DNA of 64,000 nt from Oxyruncus cristatus (Eukaryota; Chordata; Aves; Passeriformes; Cotingidae): the NCBI GenBank assembly GCA_013399855.1, contig VXAY01002200.1, forward strand, positions 566,561-630,560, read 5' to 3'. The notes under the pieces are model-generated. The model searched no databases. It had not been told where the DNA came from and saw only the letters and a list, made by a program, of their open reading frames with translations. The translations under genes and the position numbers were made by a program. Shown here piece by piece: positions 33,560 to 45,972 of this stretch. How positions within the stretch are numbered: the first letter of the stretch is position 1; each line of letters begins with the position of its first letter.

Positions 33560-35213
33560 GAGAACAGTCATGTGGGAACTGGGGCTTCTCCACCTCAAAA
33601 GGTGATGAGATCAATAGCCCAACTGAAGTGCATCTACACCAACCCACAGAGTGTGGACAACAAACAGGAGCCTAAAGCCACTGCGTGGCAGGAATCCTAT
33701 TACATAGTAGCCATCATGGAAACATAGAATCTTAGGGTCATAGAATATCCTGACTTGGAAGGGACCCACAAGGATCATCGAGTCCACCTCCAGCCCCTGC
33801 ACAGGACAATCCAAAGAGTCACACCATGTGACAGAGCATTGTGCTAACACTTCTTGAACTCTAGCCAGCTTTGTGCTGTGACCACTTCCCTGGGGATCTT
33901 GTTCCAGTGGCCAATCCCTCTCTGGGTGAAGAAACGCTACCTAATATCCAACCTAAATATTTCCTTACACAGGTTCATGCCATTCTCTTGGGTCCTGCCA
34001 CTGGTCACCAAAGAGAAAAGATCAGTGCCTGCCCCTCTGCTTTCCCTCATGAGGAAGCCGTGGACCACAATGAGGCTTCCCCTCAGTCTCCATTTCTTTC
34101 AGCTGAACAAGCCAAGTGACCTCAGCATGGTGGGATGACTCAGACAACTGGAATGCTGAAGTGGATGGCTATAAACTCTTCAGAAGTCCTGCTGATGTTT
34201 CAGAAGGCTGCAGTTTGGCCATGGTGACACCCATCTGCAAGAAAGCAGCAAAGAAGATCTGAGAAACTACAGGTCTGTCAGCCTGACCTTGGTGCTGGTG
34301 AAGGTTATGGAAACTTGAGACCCATTGCACAGCACATGTAGGACAACCAGGGGATCGTGCCCAGACAGCAAGGGTTCATAAAAGGCAGGTCCTGCTTGAA
34401 CAAGCTGATCTCCTTCTGTGTTAGGGTGACCTGGTTATTGGATGAGAGAAAGGGTGAGGATGTTGTCTACCTGGATTTTAGGAAAGCCTTTGACATCGTC
34501 TCTCACTGCATTTCCCTGGAGAAACTGGCTGCTCGCGGTTCAGACAAATGCACTATTCCCTGGGTTAAAAACTGACTGGATTGTTGGGCCCAGAGGGTGC
34601 TAGTGAGTGGAGTTAAATCGAGCTGGTGGCTGGTCACAGGCAGTGTTCCCCAGGGCTCAGTATTGGGGGCAATATTTTGTGCCCAGAAGAAAAGGACGAG
34701 GGGATGCTGGTTGACTGACAGCTGAACATGAGCCAGTGTGTGCCCGGGTGGTCAGAAAATCCAATGGCATCCTGGCTTGTATCAAGAATAATGTGACCAC
34801 CAGGACTAGGGAAGTGATTGTGTGTCTGTACTCAGCACTAGTGAGGCTCCACCTTGAGTGCTGTGTCCGGTTTTGGGACCCTCTCTGCAAGAAAGACTTT
34901 GAAGTGCTAGGCATGTCCAGAGAAGGGCAACAGAGCTGGGAAAGGGTCTGGAACACAAGTCTTATGAGGAGCAGCTGTTGTTTAGCCTGGAGAAACAGAG
35001 GCTCAGGAAAGACCTCATTGCTCTCTATGACTCCCTGAAAGGAAATTGTAGTCAGGTGGGGGTCAGTCTCTTCTCCCAAGTAACAAACAATAGGACAAGA
35101 GGAAATGGCCTCATGTTATGCCAGGGGAGGTTTAGATTGGATATTAGGAAAAATTGCTTCACCAAAAGCATCATCAAGCATTGGAACAGGCTGCCGAGGG
35201 AAGTGGTTTAGTC
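33560..35213 (+). pseudogene. CR1 ORF2 remnant: endonuclease start, RT N-terminus and C-terminus
   Basis: AQLKCIYTNPQSVDNKQE (from about 33617) is the N-terminus of the endonuclease. The frame reaches VAIMET just before the nested element and resumes at 34128 with WWDDSDNWNAEVDGYKLF. Most of the endonuclease is then deleted. RT text follows: ENYRSVSL-like near 34260, QQGFIKGRSCLNKLISF from 34366, and VVYLDFRKAFD near 34460, which holds the first catalytic Asp. A VPQGSVLG box lies near 34645. A second deletion removes the FADD box. The C-terminus ([26 protein letters not shown]) runs to a TAG at 35209-35211. Non-functional. Confidence 0.82.
33725..34127 (-). mobile_element. CR1 LINE inserted antisense inside the older CR1
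   Basis: Read on the minus strand this is a CR1 3' end of about 400 bp, with AGAATCTTAGGGTCATAGAAT tail-type repeats, TTGGAAGGGACCCACAAGG, GATCATCGAGTCCACC and a decayed ORF2 C-terminus. It splits the endonuclease frame of the host CR1 between the Thr codon at 33722-33724 and the Trp codon at 34128-34130. Only CA is shared by both sides, in line with the very short or absent target duplications of CR1. The 3' end type differs from the other copies. Confidence 0.88.
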
Positions 35214-35422
35214 ACTGTCTCTGGAGGGATTTAAAAGATGCGTAGATGTTGCACTTGGGGATATGGTTTAGTGGTGACTTGGCAGTGCTGGGTTAATGGT
35301 TGGACTTGATCTTAAAAGGTTTTTTCCAGCCTAACTGGTTCTATGATTGTATGACTTTCAGACCCAGTTTGATTGCAGTAGCACTGAAAATCACCTAAAT
35401 GCCCTAAGAGAGATGTCTGTTT

Positions 35423-35519
35423 TTTTATTTTATTTTATTTTATTTTATTTTATTTTATTTTATTTTATTTTATTTTATTTTATTTTATTTTATTTTATTT
35501 TATTTTATTTTATTTTATT
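35423..35519. repeat. (TTTTA)19 pentanucleotide microsatellite
   Basis: About 97 bp of uninterrupted TTTTA units with A at every fifth base from 35427 to 35517. It starts about 65 bp after the end of the CR1 at 35357. The open frame through it is an artefact of the repeat. Confidence 0.97.
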
Positions 35520-38500
35520 CCAAATGATACATTCAGCCCAAAAAACCATTTCTGAAGGTGCAAAAACGCGGGCACTAAAAAATTTGGCAGGTATCAGAGC
35601 ATTGTGTGAGCTAATAATTAAAGGAAAAAACATATGCAGATTAGGATAAAGCACTGCTGTTGCAGTAGTAGGTTTTTTTGTCATGCTGTCAGGAGCCATT
35701 CAGCATGTGTTTTGTGTATTTACTATACCCTCACACATGCAGTTTGAACTTACACAGCACAGAGGGTCTTGCAGAAGATCACTGAATACTACTGTGAAAG
35801 AGAGGGAGTGGAGATCAATCCCTGTGTGCCACTTCATATCACTGAGGGGAAGCAGCTGGCCACCTACAGCCTGCTTTCATTCATATATATAAATATTGTT
35901 ATGTATCAAGCTGTGTTAAGGCTGTTTCCTTGTCTTTTGTGGTGTTTTTTACGAGACTTTCCCTTTTTAGACAGTGAATTAATTTATGTTACCTCTGAGT
36001 GTCCTGAACTGGTGGGGAGCAAGTTGGGAGGCACTGATTTTTTTGTTAAGCAGGCATATGGTGCTTTCAGCTTGTGGTTAAACACAGAGGGTACAAGAAA
36101 AACTTGTTAATAATAAAGATGTTAAGTAGGTACCAATGGACTAGTCTGATTGCTAAGAATGGATCTTGCAGTCATAAACCAGTTTAGAGCCTGAAGCACT
36201 TGGGCCAGAGCACTAATTATTACACATTTTAGGTCTATTGTCTTGGCTCTAGGAAATGTATTATTTTTAGTGATTTTCATTACATGTTGGATTTAAAAAT
36301 AGACTGAGTTACAACCGGTCGTTGTTCTGCTGGGATGAATTATGCTTTGTTGAAGCAACTGCTTATTTTGTCTTGTCCCATGGCATTATGTGAAGCCAGA
36401 CAATAAAAAAAGGAAATATGAGTGGCATTAACCTTTTGAAGTAGAAGGAAAAAGGAGCCTTAATGAAATAGAGCAATCAGGCAATTATATTGCAGCTCTT
36501 AGTTATCATATAAAAAAGGAAACTGTGTCCTATATCATTTAACCCTTTACCTCCTGCTGTGGAGGTGAGGTGTATGCAATAGACACACTGCCATTTTTTC
36601 TGCTAAGTAAGTGATTGGTGCTAATTAAGAGGTGCTAGAAAGAGATATATTATTTAGGGATACACAAAGGAGCAGAGTTAAGTGGATGCTGAGTGTCTTA
36701 ATTTCTGCACTCCTTTCTATCTGATAATGCATCCCTGAGTTATAAAACCTGATTTTTTCATGAATTTCCCTGCCCTGTCCCTGTTCTTCCTTCTTTTCCT
36801 AAAGGAAGGTAAGGCACTTGCTAACAGGGGCAGTACTGTTCTCTGTCCAGTTACTTGACTTTGACTTTTTCATTCTGTCTGGGTGGTATTTTAAAGACCT
36901 AACTCTTTTTCAAGTATGTAAAGAATACAAGCTCCGAAATAGGTCCCACAGGCATTTAAAAAAAAAAAAAGTCCTCCCACTTCTTTTGCTGAGGGCATGA
37001 TCAGATGAACAGCTCTGAAAAGTGCTGAGCCAAACGAAGCTATCTCCCTGCTGGGCCTTCCCACCCCACTCTTTGTGAAGGTTGTCTACAGTTTAGTTTG
37101 CAGCTTTAACTATTTGTTTGATTGCTTCTCACCCAATTCAGTAAGGAACCTGAATTAAAAAGTAAAACCACCCCCTCCCTTTGACTTATTATTTTTTAAA
37201 TGAGGGTTTGTGTTTTTTTTAAGACTCTCTCACTTGACTGAGATAATTTTATAAATCTGTGTTACTGAGTGAAACTTGCAAGGTCCCAGAAATTACTGCT
37301 TGCCTGTGTCAAAAGACAATAGGGATACCTAAAAACCAGGGGATCCTCTTTTTTTTCTAATGTTGAAGGACCCTACCCCTTTTAAACTGTTTTGCAATTT
37401 GAGAATTAGGAGGCTGTAAGTCAGAACTTCTTACCTGTTTATGACTTAATGAAACATCCCTTTGTGTTTGACAGCAATTAAATTCATACCCTCTAATGAA
37501 ATTGCAAGGCAACACTATTTCAATGAAGCAAAAATCATTATCTTCCCTGAGTCTCCATCCTCCCATACTCAACCTAGATGTAATTTCTATCGAGCAAAGT
37601 GGATCCATGTTGACTTACTGCCACGGTGGTCTGGCTTGTGAAACAAAACCAATCCCCAGGATGCTGTTCCCATTGTAAGTGCCACAGCCCAGGACTGAAC
37701 AGTGCAACAAGGCTGTATATCCTAAAGCACCTGCTTTTGCAAAAGCCTCTCTTAATCGGATCAGTTTGTATGGTTGGTGTCAATAAACACTAGATACCCT
37801 TCTTGTGGAGAGAATGACGCTTAGCACAGAGGCAAAGGAACCATCTTTCGAAGACGCTGAGAGAAAAGGGGCAAGATTTTCACTTCCAACCTCCATTCCA
37901 ATGAGTCTCCCACAACCAACTTTTTGAAAGCAACCTCCTTGGCTGAGGAATGGAAATTGAGCATGAATTTGAAGAGATATCAGTGAGTTGATGTACAATG
38001 AAAGAGAGTGCCTTGATTTAAGTTGTTGGCCTGGCATTTATTTGTAATAAGCAATCTTGCTTCAATTGTCAACTCTTCTGTTTGGCCTTGGGCCTCAGTT
38101 TCATGCCAGAAAAATAAGATGATTATTTCCTTTGCCTGTCTTGTAAACTGTTTGAGGCAAGATCTGACTCTCCTGTTAACACAGTGCTTGGCAGGAGAGG
38201 TTGATGATCTGCACTGGGGCCTTTTGGCGTTCCTATGGTTCAACTGGAAGCATGTAATTATGTACTTTTAAAGGTGGATACCAGAATAAGGCCCCCTAAA
38301 TCCCTGTTTAGATATCTTTGATAGATATAAGTTGTTTGGTTTCCTGAGTAGACAAGTGCTTGTCTGCAGTTCCTACCGCAAGGCCTCTCTCAACTCATCT
38401 GAGGTGAATGGAGAAATAGTTTCATTTTCGAGACTCTGCCTACAGCAAGCTCTTCCTGCTGGAAAAGATTAGGCATCCACCCAAGACCTGTGTGCGTGTG

Positions 38501-41500
38501 TGGATGCTTGTCTCATCCATGCTCCTTCTGGATTTGTTCCAATGCAAAGGTTTTCCCTGAACAATTAAAATGCAAATGTAGATGCAAATTGTGACCGACT
38601 AAAATGGCAAACTCACCTGCAGAAGGATCACAATATGTGTCATCTTCGGCATTTCTCTCCCTCTCTCCTCACTGTTTTTGTTTCACCAGTCTATAATTTC
38701 CCCATACAATGAGGTTCTCAAAGCCTTGTCAAAACACAAGTGGCAGTCTAGTTTTAGACTGTTTCACAGTGTTGATTCCACTCTCAGAAAAACATTTCCT
38801 CTCTGGAGCACAATCCAGCAGGCATGTGTTTGCATTTGAGAGCACATCCCACTTTCAGGATGAAGGGGTTTCTTCGGAGAACACAGTAGTACCTCTCCTA
38901 CCTGTGCCTCACCAGGGCAAGGATGCTGTCTGGTCCCAACCACTTCAATAGATGCATGATAGTATTTGAAAGATGACTTACTCTGACTGGTTTAACTTTG
39001 AAAGTTTACTATGTAAATTAACACTTTTTAGATGGTTAAATTATATAATTTTTGCAGTACTGGAAGAGCTGCTGTATGTACCAGCATACACACACGTATG
39101 GAAAAGAAATGCCTGCCTGATTTCAAACAAACAGTCCAGAGGACAGAAAGGGAAATTGGTGAACCTGTCTGATTCACTCACAAGTTTTGTGTAAGAGCTG
39201 AGATTGAGACCCATGCATTCCTTTGGTTCCTAATTCAAATATCTCACTTTTATCTTCTCCCTCCCTCCCCAGACTGTCACTGCAGCTTTTGGGACTGCTG
39301 TGAGACACAGTGGTGTTTGCTGTGACTTCTGATGAGCTTGTTTCCTTGACTGTAATTAGGGGATCTCCTGCAATCAGGCCTGGATCTCTGCATCAATGTT
39401 CCTGGCTCTTCAGTGACCGTAGGAGACAATAAGAGTACGGAGAAGCTCTTTGTGCTTTGTGGACAGACCTCACCAGATGTGACTCAGCAGAGAAGCAAAT
39501 TTGATTCTTCATTCCCTGATAGGAATCATCAATATCTGCTTTTGTGATACATCTTGGTTATCAGACCTATAGGTTCCTCCACAATAAGTAGGAAGTGAAA
39601 GCCATTTGTGATCTAGCAACACTATTGCTGTTTTCACAGCAATCTGAGAAGCTGCCTGGATCTGCAGCACCCAGGCAAGCAAAAAGCCCATGGTTAAAAC
39701 ACGGGTTTGTCTAACCTGCCTGTGTTTGAGTGCTTTCAGAAGCTAAATACTATGGAACATCTTTCTTCCTCATATATTCCCTTGGTAATAGTGCTATTTT
39801 TTATTAATTGGGAGGGTTTTTTTAATTTGACCAGAGATCTTCTCATGGGAGTTTGCATTACAGTAATGCAGTTTAGGCATCTTTCAGGTATCTGAAAAAT
39901 TTCACTTTAATGTGTCTTAGATGATTTTTTTTTTTTGTAAAATACTTTAAAAATTAAAAAACCTGAACCTGTTTTTGCTACTGATTATTTGCTTGAGGAT
40001 CTTAGAGCATTTTCTTTGTCAAAGCTTCTATCCGAGGCTTATAAAAGTGAATATAATTGCTTGTTCCTGATGCTCAGTCTCAAAGCTACCTCAGTATTTG
40101 GCAAAAGAACACTTGGATCTTCAGTTGTTAGAGTGGGATGAATCAAGATGAGACACTATTATCTTTAAAATCAAAAGGAGGCAGCCAACTCCCAAAGTCT
40201 CTGTGAGGATGGCAGCTTTCTGTCTGTTTTCTGAAAACAGGAAAGAAAGAAACCTAACCTTTTATTAATAGTTTTCTTATACACAAAGGACACAGACAAA
40301 TATTTCTGCATCTACTGTACACAAATACATGAAACACACTGCACTAATTACACCAGTCAGATGTTGGCTGAAGGACAGTTAATTGGTTTTCAGAATATCT
40401 CAATCAACACAGACAGCAAGACACATGTCCAAGGATTTGAAGAGTCAGCAGTAATAGATGTCTGTGAATTCTCTGTTGCAAAGTAAACCTTTATTTTCAC
40501 TACAGCGTGTTTTATAGTGCAATAAAAAAGGAGGAAGTCAATAGCTATATCTAATATAACTGTAGCTGAAAAGATACTTTACTGATTCAATATTGCTTGA
40601 AGGGCAGTGTAATATAGGTATTTGACCTTAACCAAGGGCTCACATGCAGGTGTTGGGTTTGGGCTGAATTGCTGATGAAAGAAACTGAGCCCAGTTCAGA
40701 CCAACAACATGTTAAAAGGAGTTAGATTTCACGTAATTTAAAAAAAAAAAAAAAAAAAAAGTTGTCTACAAAGCCTTTTCTGCCTTCAATCCTGCTCAGG
40801 CCCACCTACTCCTAAATACATAATATAGATATACTTTTATTTTTTATCCAGAAAATTTGTTTCTTTTTGGTAAAATTCAGTCTTTAGTGTACTTGGTCTT
40901 TCAGTTTTTTTTCTTTTCCTATCGTCCCAGTTAGCTTTTCGCTAATGAGAAAAGTACTTTATCATCATCTGGTTAGATTAACAAAGACAGCAGGAAAAAA
41001 AAATAAAAAGTGGGGAGAAATGGCTGTGCATGTCATTGTGACAAAATCTTTGCTCCTGAGGTCTGATGCATGGATATTTCACATCTGAAATATTGGAATT
41101 ATTGGGAACACTCATGATGCATAAACACAGGCATTTTGCAGGACTAATACCTGATTCATGAGGTCTTCTAGCTTCACTCGAAGTTCATCAGTGCCTTTAT
41201 TACAACATATCAGAATTACATTTCTGCCACTATTGCTATGTTTTGGGGGAGAAAGAATAAAGTTATCCAGGGTTTACAGGTGCAACTGCATATGTTTTCG
41301 GGTGTGACTGAACCCTCTCTTGAAGTAGTCCCTATAGTATTTCCAGACAAGTGTAAGCTTGCTCTGACTGTATTGTTAACAAAGTGGAAGCCCTGTAGGT
41401 CTCCTCATCATGCTTCTGAAACCAAGCTAAGTCATCTGAGAGTCTGCATACACTGACTCTGCACTGAGTTAATGCATCCGAGAGTCAGCTTGTACCTTTG

Positions 41501-43324
41501 GCAGGCTAAGCTTATATCTGCCTGTAAATAGCTGAAGTTATCCCTTGAATGTTTTCCTGAAGTCTCCCAGTGTCAACAGCAATCAAGAACATTTTAAAGC
41601 TGTCCATGATGTTCCCATTCATTTCAGAAATAATGAAGTTAAGCCAGGGCTAAAACCCAAATTAAATGGTTGCTCCATGTTCAAGATTGAAACGATTCCA
41701 GTTCTGTGAATGCAGTCTGGGACTTCATGTTCCTAGTCTGAGCTCACCTGAAAGGCAGTCGATGACTGGGTTTTACTGACTTACTCAAGATCTTAGGCAT
41801 TACTTAAACTCATCACTTAAACTAGTGTATAAAAGCTCAGGTAAAGAGAAGTCTTAGCCTGAATCTGACCTGTGAAAAAGACTTACTGCCTCCAAAGAGG
41901 TAGAAAGTAGTGACACCTCAGCAAAATATCCTGAGTATTTGCTACCAAGCTCAGTTTGTTCGGAGTTTAGGTGTTTCACTTTGTTTTGTCTTTCTGGCCA
42001 CTCCTTCCATTCATTTTGATGTAGTTTTTCAGATTAATATATGTTGTCCTGATGCTGCTCAGCTAAGAACTTTCCACATTCTCTATGACTCAAAACTTTT
42101 TTAAAGAATAGTGTCTTGGAAAATAAATCCTTTAAAACTGGAAAAGTAACCTAATTTTTTTAATGATTCTGACAATAAAACATTGCCTTGGAGAGTCCAG
42201 CTGTTGCCACTGATTGGTAACAGTGACTGTGAAGATCATACATAAAAGGTGTTTCAGTGACCTCAGTGATTTTCTGGTTCAAAGCTTTCGGTGTAGGGTC
42301 ACCAACAAATTTAATAAAGCATCCAGAAAAGGTACCTGCTGTTTCTGGCACATCCCAGAACTCTTTTAGATCTTCTATTCCCTTCCAGAATCTGCAGAAA
42401 TGGTGATAAAGCACGATTTTTTTTCCTGAGGAGCTTTTTGCTACATGGAGAAGTTTACTTTTGGGAGAAAGCAGCAGGAATGTCTTATTACCCCCCAGAA
42501 ACTGATTATTTAGGAATAAAATTGAGAAATGATTAGTCAAAGTAAAAGTCCTTCATAAAATGGTGTTGACCGGACTTCCAGAGAAGAGGGTCTAGGATTT
42601 ACCATCATTTGAGATAAACTGAGGTATTTCAACCCTTCTGGGCAACTGTCTCAGGCTTTTTGTATGTACATGGGGATGTTGCTGTATATACCAGTGCCTT
42701 GATCTGACATTGACTCTGAGGGTGGGCTCAGTGCTAGAAAGTGGTATGGACCTTAATTTTGGTGAAATGAAGGCTGAGAAAGTAAATGGTACCACGAACA
42801 AGCAACTGCAGTAGTGCAAGTATTGGGTTTTCAAAGAGTGTGCATTAAAACAAGAGCAATGAGGGTGGAGTGTTGCCTTTTTCAAGAGACTGTGATATAA
42901 TGATGAATTGTGAGAGTGTTTTTTTGCATTGAGGAGAGACTCATTACCTCCTCTAGAAAAGCAAAAGGTTTTCAGCCACTGACCAGCTTGAACTGAAGAT
43001 CAGAAATCCTTCCTCAGCTCTGTTGTGCCTCTGTGTGTGTGACTGCGGTATTTTTGCTTCTTGATAATGTCTCCTCAGGCTCTGTCTCCATGGGTTTGCA
43101 GCCTGAAATACTGGTTCCTTCCTCAGAAAGCTGTAAAGCCAGAAATGCAACAGGCAATTATATTATAAGCTTATGTATTTAAAATTAATAAAGTACAATA
43201 AGATCTATTATTTATCCAGTTGGCATAATTATTTGGAGATTGCATTTCATGTAATGGTTCCATATAGAAAGGCCTAATAATTAGCTCTAAATGTTAGAGG
43301 GCTATTAGAGCATCAGCATAGATT
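35520..43324. other. Unique-looking non-coding sequence, 7.8 kb
   Basis: No gene or mobile element is recognised. An A run of 21 lies at 40740-40760 and A-rich runs near 36959 and 40997. Two POU-type octamers ATGCAAAT occur at 38570-38577 and 38582-38589. A 126-codon minus-strand frame at 42160-42540 matches nothing I know and lacks clear splice or gene context, so it is not called as a gene. Confidence 0.4.
40740..40760. repeat. A21 homopolymer
   Basis: Uninterrupted A run. Sequence before it shows no recognisable processed pseudogene, so a retrotransposition tail is possible but unsupported. Confidence 0.9.
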
Positions 43325-43393
43325 TGTGGACTGGAACCAGATGGTCTTCAAGGTCGCTTTCAACCCAAACCATTCTATGATTCTATGATTATT
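43325..43393 (+). mobile_element. CR1 3' end, about 70 bp
   Basis: AACCAGATGGTCTTCAAGG, GCTTTCAACCCAAACC and ATTCTATGATTCTATGATT form a CR1 3' terminus in sense with two tail octamers. It has no coding sequence. Confidence 0.88.
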
Positions 43394-45304
43394 TCATCAG
43401 AAGGTTAAATTAGCCTCTGGAAATGGTTGACTTTTGTCTGTGCTGTAGTATTACCCAATAATGATGCAGAAAGAAGTAAGGTGCCTGCAAACTGTGTGAT
43501 ATTGTGGGCTTTATGTGGCCCACAGGTGAGAGATTTACTGTCATTTACAGGCTCAAGGCTACAGGTCAACATGTTGTCGGTTGGATCACTCAGTACTTCA
43601 TTCCTTATTAGCTGAAGTTATTAATGCTGTGTTTACTCTTTGGAAATTGCAGATGGAACATATCTGTGAAGTGCAATCTAATTCCCAGAGCAGGCTCCAA
43701 ACTCAGGGAGGCCTCAGTGGTGGAAAAGCCATCGGGTGAATGGAGACCCTTTTGCCCAGGGGAAGCCACAGACTACTCATAGGGAACCCTGTTAGCAGGG
43801 ATCTGCCTGCATGTTTTGGGGTGGAGGATCAAACCTGGGATCTGCCTGGGAGGTCTCTTGGTGGGGAAGTCTTCTAGAGGGAGAACAATATGTGTTCATT
43901 TTATATACCTCAAGTTGAGGTTCCTACGTTTTCGTGGTAATTTTGGATATAAATCTCTCAGTGCTTGTGCTGATAGAAGTTAGTTTTAAGAGTTGAAGAA
44001 GATTCTTGATTCCAGGGCTTGTGTTGAGAGCTGCTAAAATTACCAAAGATTCAGCTCCTAGTTTAATCTACTCTTTTCAATTTATCATCTTGTGAAAACA
44101 TTCACATGTCAAAGGATGTTCAGGAGTATTTGTGTGACTTAGAAACTGGATTTACTGAGGGAATTTTAATCTCCCTGGTAATTTTTCACAGAATAGAAAG
44201 ATATAAAGGAAAACAACCCACTTCTGAAATTTTCAGAAAATGAAGAGAAATCCCAAACAGCAGAGCATTGCACACAAATATTTGCAATGGCTTTTGGTCA
44301 CAATATCTAGGGACTAAATTTTGAGCTGACCAGAAAAATGCTCTTCTGGGTGTATTACTTTTCTATATGTGACAGCACTAATCCTCTAATCCTGTATGAA
44401 GACAAACAGACCTGTAGAAGGCTGTGGCTTGGGAAAGGTGCAGAAATAACCTGATATTTCTGAGAACAAGCAATCAAGCAAATCATGTATTGCAGAACTG
44501 CAGTACACAAGCAAGGTGTTTTCAGAAACCCACAAAGTCTGTGGCACATGTCATGTCCCAGTACTCTCAAAATGAAAATGAAATGTTATCAAAAGACCTT
44601 GCCCTGGGCCACAGGCTGAATCTTAGTGGACTTTGGGAGACATAAGCCAGCATGCTATTATTGCTGCTTCCTTTATACATGAAAAAAACACAAGAGGCTG
44701 GTTCTCTTTGTCTTTCACATCTTGCATCTCAGAGGTATACAGGTAAAGCCATGTACAAAGTCAAAGAGTTTCCAAAGCCTGATCATTCTGTGAATGTGAA
44801 TATCTTTAACAAGTATGGGCAAAAATATTTCCACCCCCCGCCCCCCCCCCAGGTACCCTCGTGTATTATCAATCATTTTCTTATTTACCAGATTTTATTG
44901 GTGAAATCAAGGTTAGTTGGAATTTAGAAGGTGAATACACATTTCACAAATATTAGGAGATTCTATAAAGTTACATCAGGCTTGTCCACAGCAGATCAGT
45001 GCCTGTGGTCCAATTTTTTAAAAATACAACACATCAGTTTTTTCCAGAAACCCTGGGGATGTGTTGTGTTTGCAATACTGAGGAGAGTATGAAGAGCATG
45101 CTGTTGGAGGTATCTGGAGAGCACAAGTGAAGCTTTACCATTGGTACAGCTTCTCTGACTATACCTTAAAGTCAGGATGAGTTTCTAATGAGAATGGCTT
45201 TGCAAAAATAGTGGAAACAAAGAGCATAACTGGCAGTAAATCTGGACGACCAGGTACGGTGTCATACAGTGAAGAACAATGAATGCAGGTAATTTCTGCA
45301 GCAT
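43394..45304. other. Unique-looking non-coding sequence
   Basis: No gene or repeat family is recognised. A C-rich tract (C6-G-C10) lies at 44834-44850. Confidence 0.4.
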
Positions 45305-45520
45305 GAGGACTGTCCTGGGAAAGTGTAGGTCTTAGGAAGACTTATGGGTCATATCAGATCATAAGCTGAACATGAACTACAGCCACTTTGCCAGAAATGT
45401 TAATACAGAGTTACAACGTCTTGGTGTGGAGAGCGTCTCTTACCTCTCTACTTGAGTGGTGCTGCATCCACAGGAATGTTGTGTCCAGTGCTGTATTTCA
45501 GGAGTGATTGATAAATTAAC

Positions 45521-45580
45521 AGAATAGAATAGAATAGAATAGAATAGAATAGAATAGAATAGAATAGAATAGAATAGAAT
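45521..45580. repeat. (AGAAT)12 microsatellite at a CR1 tail
   Basis: Exactly 12 perfect units of AGAAT, directly joined to the 3' end of the antisense CR1 at 45581. On the CR1 sense strand this reads (ATTCT)12, which resembles the CR1 tail octamer ATTCTRTG with three bases lost. Confidence 0.97.
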
Positions 45581-45972
45581 CAACCAGATTGGAAAGGATC
45601 TCTGAGATCATCAAGTCCAACCCTTTACCCAACACCACCGCGGTTACTAGACCATGGCACTAAGTGCCACATCCAGTCTCATCTTAAAAACCTCCAGGGA
45701 TGGAGAATCCACCACCTCTCTGGGCAGCCCATTGCAGTGTCTGATTATCCTCTCTGTAAAGAATTTCTTCCTAATATCCAACCTAAACATCCCCTGGCAG
45801 ATCTGAAGACTGTGCCCTCTTGTCCTACGGCTGGTTGCCTGGGAGAAGAGACCAACCCCCACCTGGCTACAACCTCCTCTCAGGGACTTGTAGAGAGCAA
45901 TGAGGTCTCCCCTGAGCCTTCTCTTCTCCAGGCTAAACAACCCCAGCTCCTTCAGCCTCTCCTCATAGGACT

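Larger units (their letters stand above)
32850..35357 (+). mobile_element. Long CR1 LINE, sense, with ORF1 and ORF2 remnants, interrupted
   Basis: This is the most complete CR1 in the window. In order it holds the ORF1 esterase C-terminal half (about 32850-33374), the inter-ORF spacer, the start of the ORF2 endonuclease (33600-33724), an antisense CR1 inserted at 33725-34127, the rest of one endonuclease block (34128-34175), a jump to the RT N-terminus (about 34220-34670), a second jump to the ORF2 C-terminus (34735-35213) and a decayed 3' end (CTAACTGGTTCTATGATTG) near 35357. Most CR1 copies are cut within ORF2, so a copy reaching into ORF1 is uncommon. Stop codons, frameshifts and two internal deletions make it inactive. 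The left boundary is uncertain. Confidence 0.85.

Noticed and set aside
35347..35649. Phe/Tyr/Ile/Leu-rich frame resembling membrane segments
   Set aside because: It is a translation of the (TTTTA)19 repeat.
37496..37678. 60-codon frame with a GTAAGT donor-like site at about 37676
   Set aside because: A lone donor-like hexamer is common by chance. No homologous protein or acceptor is recognised.
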